Shown: positions 60,853 to 64,000 of the stretch, piece after piece
How positions within the stretch are numbered: position 1 is the first letter of the stretch
Layout: every line of letters begins with the position of its first letter
DNA from: Cornus controversa
Taxonomy: Eukaryota > Streptophyta > Magnoliopsida > Cornales > Cornaceae
NCBI GenBank assembly: GCA_026545225.1
Contig: CM048845.1
Location: 99,457,033 to 99,521,032 of the forward strand
DNA: 64,000 nt
Reading direction: 5' to 3'
Program-made: the position numbers and the translations under genes
Notes under the pieces: model-generated
Seen by the model: the letters and a program-made list of their open reading frames with translations, nothing else
Told to the model about the DNA's origin: nothing
The model's database searches: none

Positions 60853-63800
60853 AGGTACCTAATCATTTAACTGGTGGAAAAAATCACCATTGAAAACCTG
60901 TTGATTTTCGATCTCCACCATCTTCAACCTCTTTCATACAATTAAAAAGAAATCAAAATTCTATCGTTGCTATCACGAGAGAGGTGAGATTAGATTCAGA
61001 TAAGGGAGAGAGAACCTTCTTGGTGCTTGGGCAATCAAGTTATTGTAGTTGTGATGTTTTTGATTGGTGGATGGCCAGTTGGAGCTTTCCACTGTTATGC
61101 AGCTAGGGTTGTTGGTTGTGGTGGCTAGGGTTCTCTTCATCATGAAAAGAATGAAATGAAAGTGGATTAGGGTTATATTCAAATGGCAGATGGGCTTGGA
61201 TCCTTGGAAATGGGAGGATTTTATCTTTTTAAGGGATGAAACTATGTTATGGATTGTGTTAGGTAGGGTCTGTAATTGAACAGCTCAGTATTAGTTCATT
61301 TAAAACTCGGGTGGAGCTCGTTTAGTGAACGAGTCAATCCCGAACATTGTTAGACTTGGCTCATGCAGGCTCATATGTCTTCATAAACATAGTCTCATGA
61401 ACACGTTCAAAATGTAAAGCATGTGTAGGTTTGTATAGGTTCATAAATGTAAGCTCATAAACATACGTTTATGAACATAGGCTTATACAGGCTCGTATAA
61501 GTTCATGAACTAGCCAAAGCAATCTTAAATATGAGCTGAAACCGAGATCGAACATGAATATATATTGAGGTTGGTTTTTTTTATTAAACGAGTCGAGTCG
61601 AGTCGAGCTAAACTTAAGCTTTTCAAAGTAATGACCAACCATGCTCGAGTTCAACTTTCGAGCTCGTTACGATCCCGAGCCAAGCCTGAACATATTGAAT
61701 TTTGGCTCGGTTCATTTGGAGACCTTTGGTTTGGATTTATAAGTACTTGAATGATGGTTATATAGTTAAGTGGGCCTTTTGTGTATGGGCTAATCTAATA
61801 TAACATGGTCTCAAAAAAACAAGGTGTTTGAGCTCGGCTTGTTTAATAAATGAACCTAAGAATTTTGTTTGGGTTCAGTTCTTTTATTAAACAAATGAAT
61901 ACGAACTAAGTCCATGTTGAGCCGAGCTTGAACAACTCGGTTCATTTAAAGCCTAATGTAAACCCTGATTGCCATATACAAAGCACTACTACATATTCTT
62001 ATAGTTCAGATTTCCTTTTACAATCAAGAAGAAAAACAATAAAGAGAGAGAGGTAGACAAATAATGGCTGTAAAAGGAAATTGTATCACTACAACATAAT
62101 TGGTGATTTTTTTTTGTAAGGACAACAAAATTGGTGATTGATAACTGTAGTGTTAAGAATGCCGGATGAGAAAGAGTATCACTAGAACATGATTGGAGAT
62201 TCATAAGTGTAGTGTTAAGAATGCCAGATAAGGGACAGCTCTTTGATTCTTTCTTTCCCCTCATTCCACACTTCAAAGCATCTTACATCCAAACTCTAAT
62301 TAGTTATTTGTAGATCTGTAAGAAAAGCGATGGATTTGAGATGCATTGATTTTACAGATGAAGAAAAAGAGAAAGTGAAGGAAGGAATGAAAAGAAAGCA
62401 GGTGGGGAAGAGAAAGTGACGATATAACAACCAGAAGCAACAAGTTGTCGACATTGCAAGTTGATGCCAGATATGAACACATGAGAAGGAATCTGCTTCA
62501 TGTTCTCTCTCTTCCTCTCTCATTCTCCTGAATACACCTTCCAGAACCCTTTGTTTTTTCCAAGACACACAATAGATTCATACATTGATGGGACAAGACA
62601 AACAATATTTATTAGTTAAACATTTTGTTATGTTGTGACCCGAATTTTGTCTCGGCCCGGGTTGCAACGAAATTTTAACCCGAAAATTTTAACCCGTTTT
62701 CGCTTACAGGTTTTGAACCATGATTAGGACAATCTTGTAGTCCAGTATATTAGGGCATCTAGGGTTTGGAGTGGGTTCAAGAGAGAAAACACTATAAATT
62801 GCAGAGAGTGAGAGAGCGAGAGCTAGGGTTTGGGGTTGAAACTTGTAATCTCTTGATTTTTGCATAGTGAAAACTTTCACCGGATCTTCACCGTGGATGT
62901 AGGCACATCACTGAACCACGTAAATTCTTGTGTGATGCTTGTTTTGTTTTATTTGTGTTTCGTGATTGTGCTTGGTTCGTGGCTGTTTGTTGCAACACAC
63001 ACACATATATATAGTTGTATGTATTGATGTTAAAGGTTAAGCCATTAAGGTATAGCAGACTAATCAATTTCAACATCATTTCTCATATGTATTTAGGTCG
63101 AATGAAGAAAAGAATGGGAGAACCAAAGAAGAAAAACCTTTAAAATTATTGAATTTATTGAGCCAAGCTCAGTCTTGTTCAAGCTGCTCATTTGCTAAAT
63201 GAGCTTGAAACACTAGCTTGGGATTGGTTCGTCTATCCTTGATGAGTGAGCTGCTAAGCTTGAATGAGTCTTACACGAGTTGAGTTGCAAACTCTTCACG
63301 AATGTCTCAGATCATTTGCACCCTATTCGTATATGTTCCTGAAAACATGTAGGTATTCATGCTGTTGTAAACGCATACCTGGACAGTTTACACTTTTAAG
63401 CAATTTAAAGTGTCCCTTCTTTGCTCTTTCTCATGCAAACTCTTGTTTTGCCTCTGCTACTCGGAGGATATTTTAATTTTTTGTGGGAGTAGTGGATAAT
63501 CAATTTTACAGAATGTTTTCTTTGTTATTTATATTTTTTGTGCTTGCCATAGATTCTTTTTATAGATGTCTGATAATGCCTAGCAACCCTCTACATCGAA
63601 TTAAAGCCAAGATATAATCCGTATCTTAACCACCAGCTACGTAATGCAAATTTGATGTCACCTTATGGATCTTGAATGTTATAAATTATTCACATGTATT
63701 GCACCATGCTGTGGCATTGATGATTCAAATCTCATCAAGGAACAAGGGGCCTTATTTTTTACTTGTCTACTTTTGCCTTTCGGTATGTATTTTATGCCAT

Positions 63801-64000
63801 TTCAACCTTTGCTTTAAACATTAAAGTTGATAAAGATTGTGGTAATTTTTTCAGGACAGTTTTCACCATTTTCAAAGAGAAGTGAACTAAAGATAGGTGT
63901 GTCTTCAGCCTTCTTTACATATGTCAAATCAAGCATGGTCAAAAGCAATACCCAAGGGGTTGCTTTTGTTGACGAAAATGCTCCTCAGCACTTGAGTACT
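53982..64000 (+). CDS. TOC1: TOC1/PRR1 pseudo-response regulator, apparently intact, cut by the window end
   Basis: Exons: 53982-54189, 55426-55587, 55692-55825, 56269-56430, 58736-58832, and 63855 to beyond 64000. All introns are GT-AG and the 303 codons present stay open. TOC1 is a nuclear clock repressor that binds DNA through a C-terminal CCT domain. Seen here are a Gly/Arg-rich N-terminus, the pseudo-receiver (KVRILLCDND at 43-52; Glu96 instead of the phosphoacceptor Asp in IILSEIDLPMAKG; YLVKPLRTNELLNLW around 145-159), and WRRRQM ending exon 3. Next come the NSTNLFSDDTDD linker in exon 4, an Ala-rich stretch in exon 5, and the conserved SAFFTYVKSS in exon 6. The CCT domain must lie past the window. 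An upstream GTG in frame is not needed; ATG at 53982 fits. Confidence 0.92.
56880..57175 (-). pseudogene. RTE-clade LINE fragment in intron 4
   Basis: The minus strand reads CIHVTKMRMLR, then MIGIQNVKEILRVTPIGDKI and RESRLRWYGHVQCR, the terminal segment typical of plant RTE LINEs. Only the 3' part is left. Confidence 0.75.
57993..58106 (-). mobile_element. tRNA-derived SINE with target-site duplication
   Basis: The minus strand has a tRNA-like head: GGGCTTGTAGCTCAATGGTA (A box) and GGGGTTCGAGCCCC (B box). The acceptor ends do not pair, so it is not a tRNA gene. It ends in an A tail (T run on the plus strand) and is flanked by TTTTTGATGCATGAT (57978-57992) and TTTTTGATACATGAT (58109-58123), 14/15 identical. 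Confidence 0.85.
59320..61950. repeat. Cluster of GAGCCGAGC/GAGCTCG-rich repeats in intron 5
   Basis: Several members of one family lie in series: about 59,320-59,560, 59,620-60,587, 60,605-60,790 and 61,265-61,950. They share GCAAATGAGCCAAGC/GTAAATGAACCAAGC starts, AAACGAG, TTCATGAAC and CGGTTCATTT words. They account for much of the 5-kb intron. Confidence 0.65.
59620..60587. mobile_element. 968-bp element bounded by a perfect 13-bp direct repeat
   Basis: ATATCTATATGTA occurs immediately before (59607-59619) and after (60588-60600). Ends are GGGTTGTAAATGAACCAAGC and, reversed, GGCTGCAAACGAGCCGAGCC, imperfect inverted repeats. No coding region is recognised; the interior has (TA)n at about 60,369-60,418. 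Confidence 0.6.
62631..62996. mobile_element. Probable solo LTR, copia type, in intron 5
   Basis: Sequence from TGTTGTGACCCG to TTTGTTGCAACA has TG/CA-type ends. It also carries the block CACCGTGGATGTAGGCACAT followed by GAACCACGTAAATTCTTGTG, which recurs in plant copia LTRs. A counterpart is not seen in the otherwise similar intron of the broken copy. The 5-bp target duplication could not be confirmed. Confidence 0.5.

Noticed and set aside
1..64000. CRISPR arrays, bacterial operons, rRNA genes
   Set aside because: The window is plant nuclear DNA; the repeats seen lack CRISPR spacing, and no rRNA sequence was recognised.

Overview
This is nuclear DNA of a flowering plant, most likely a eudicot. 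The evidence is GT-AG spliced genes with long repeat-filled introns, a plastid-targeted enzyme, plant circadian-clock genes with a CCT domain, a plastid-DNA insertion, and plant-type LINE, SINE, hAT, PIF/Harbinger, MULE-like and LTR relics. I cannot name the species.

Layout. 1-2.44 kb is a decayed plastid ycf1 fragment (nuclear plastid DNA), followed by a short TGAGACAC-type imperfect repeat. 3.67-7.4 kb holds plastidial NAD-malate dehydrogenase on the minus strand: an intronless 412-codon coding exon plus an inferred leader exon across a 2.3 kb intron. 9.07-15.55 kb holds a four-exon HNH-endonuclease-domain gene (206 aa, minus), whose second intron carries a TIR element with an internal duplication and a dead L1-type LINE. 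16.5-18.7 kb is repeat relics. 19.6-21.6 kb (minus) is a small three-exon gene coding only a TOC1-like receiver domain. 22-38.4 kb is a repeat-rich gap with a hAT-like element bounded by an 8-bp duplication, a PIF/Harbinger-like element, a long-armed foldback, CCA/TGG-rich repeats, gypsy RNase H remains, and a MULE-like MITE whose unoccupied site survives in a second repeat copy. 39.0-50.95 kb (plus) is a six-exon TOC1/PRR1 copy broken in exon 6. 53.98 kb to the end (plus) is a second TOC1/PRR1 copy, open in all sequence present and cut by the window edge inside exon 6.

The main biological story is local expansion of the clock repressor TOC1/PRR1: one apparently functional copy, one copy reduced to a predicted 299-aa CCT-less product, and one inverted receiver-only paralogue that has Asp where TOC1 has Glu at the phosphoacceptor position. 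Splice phases and several exon lengths match across the three, so common ancestry is secure. The MDH and HNH genes are unrelated in function and sit on the same strand next to each other.
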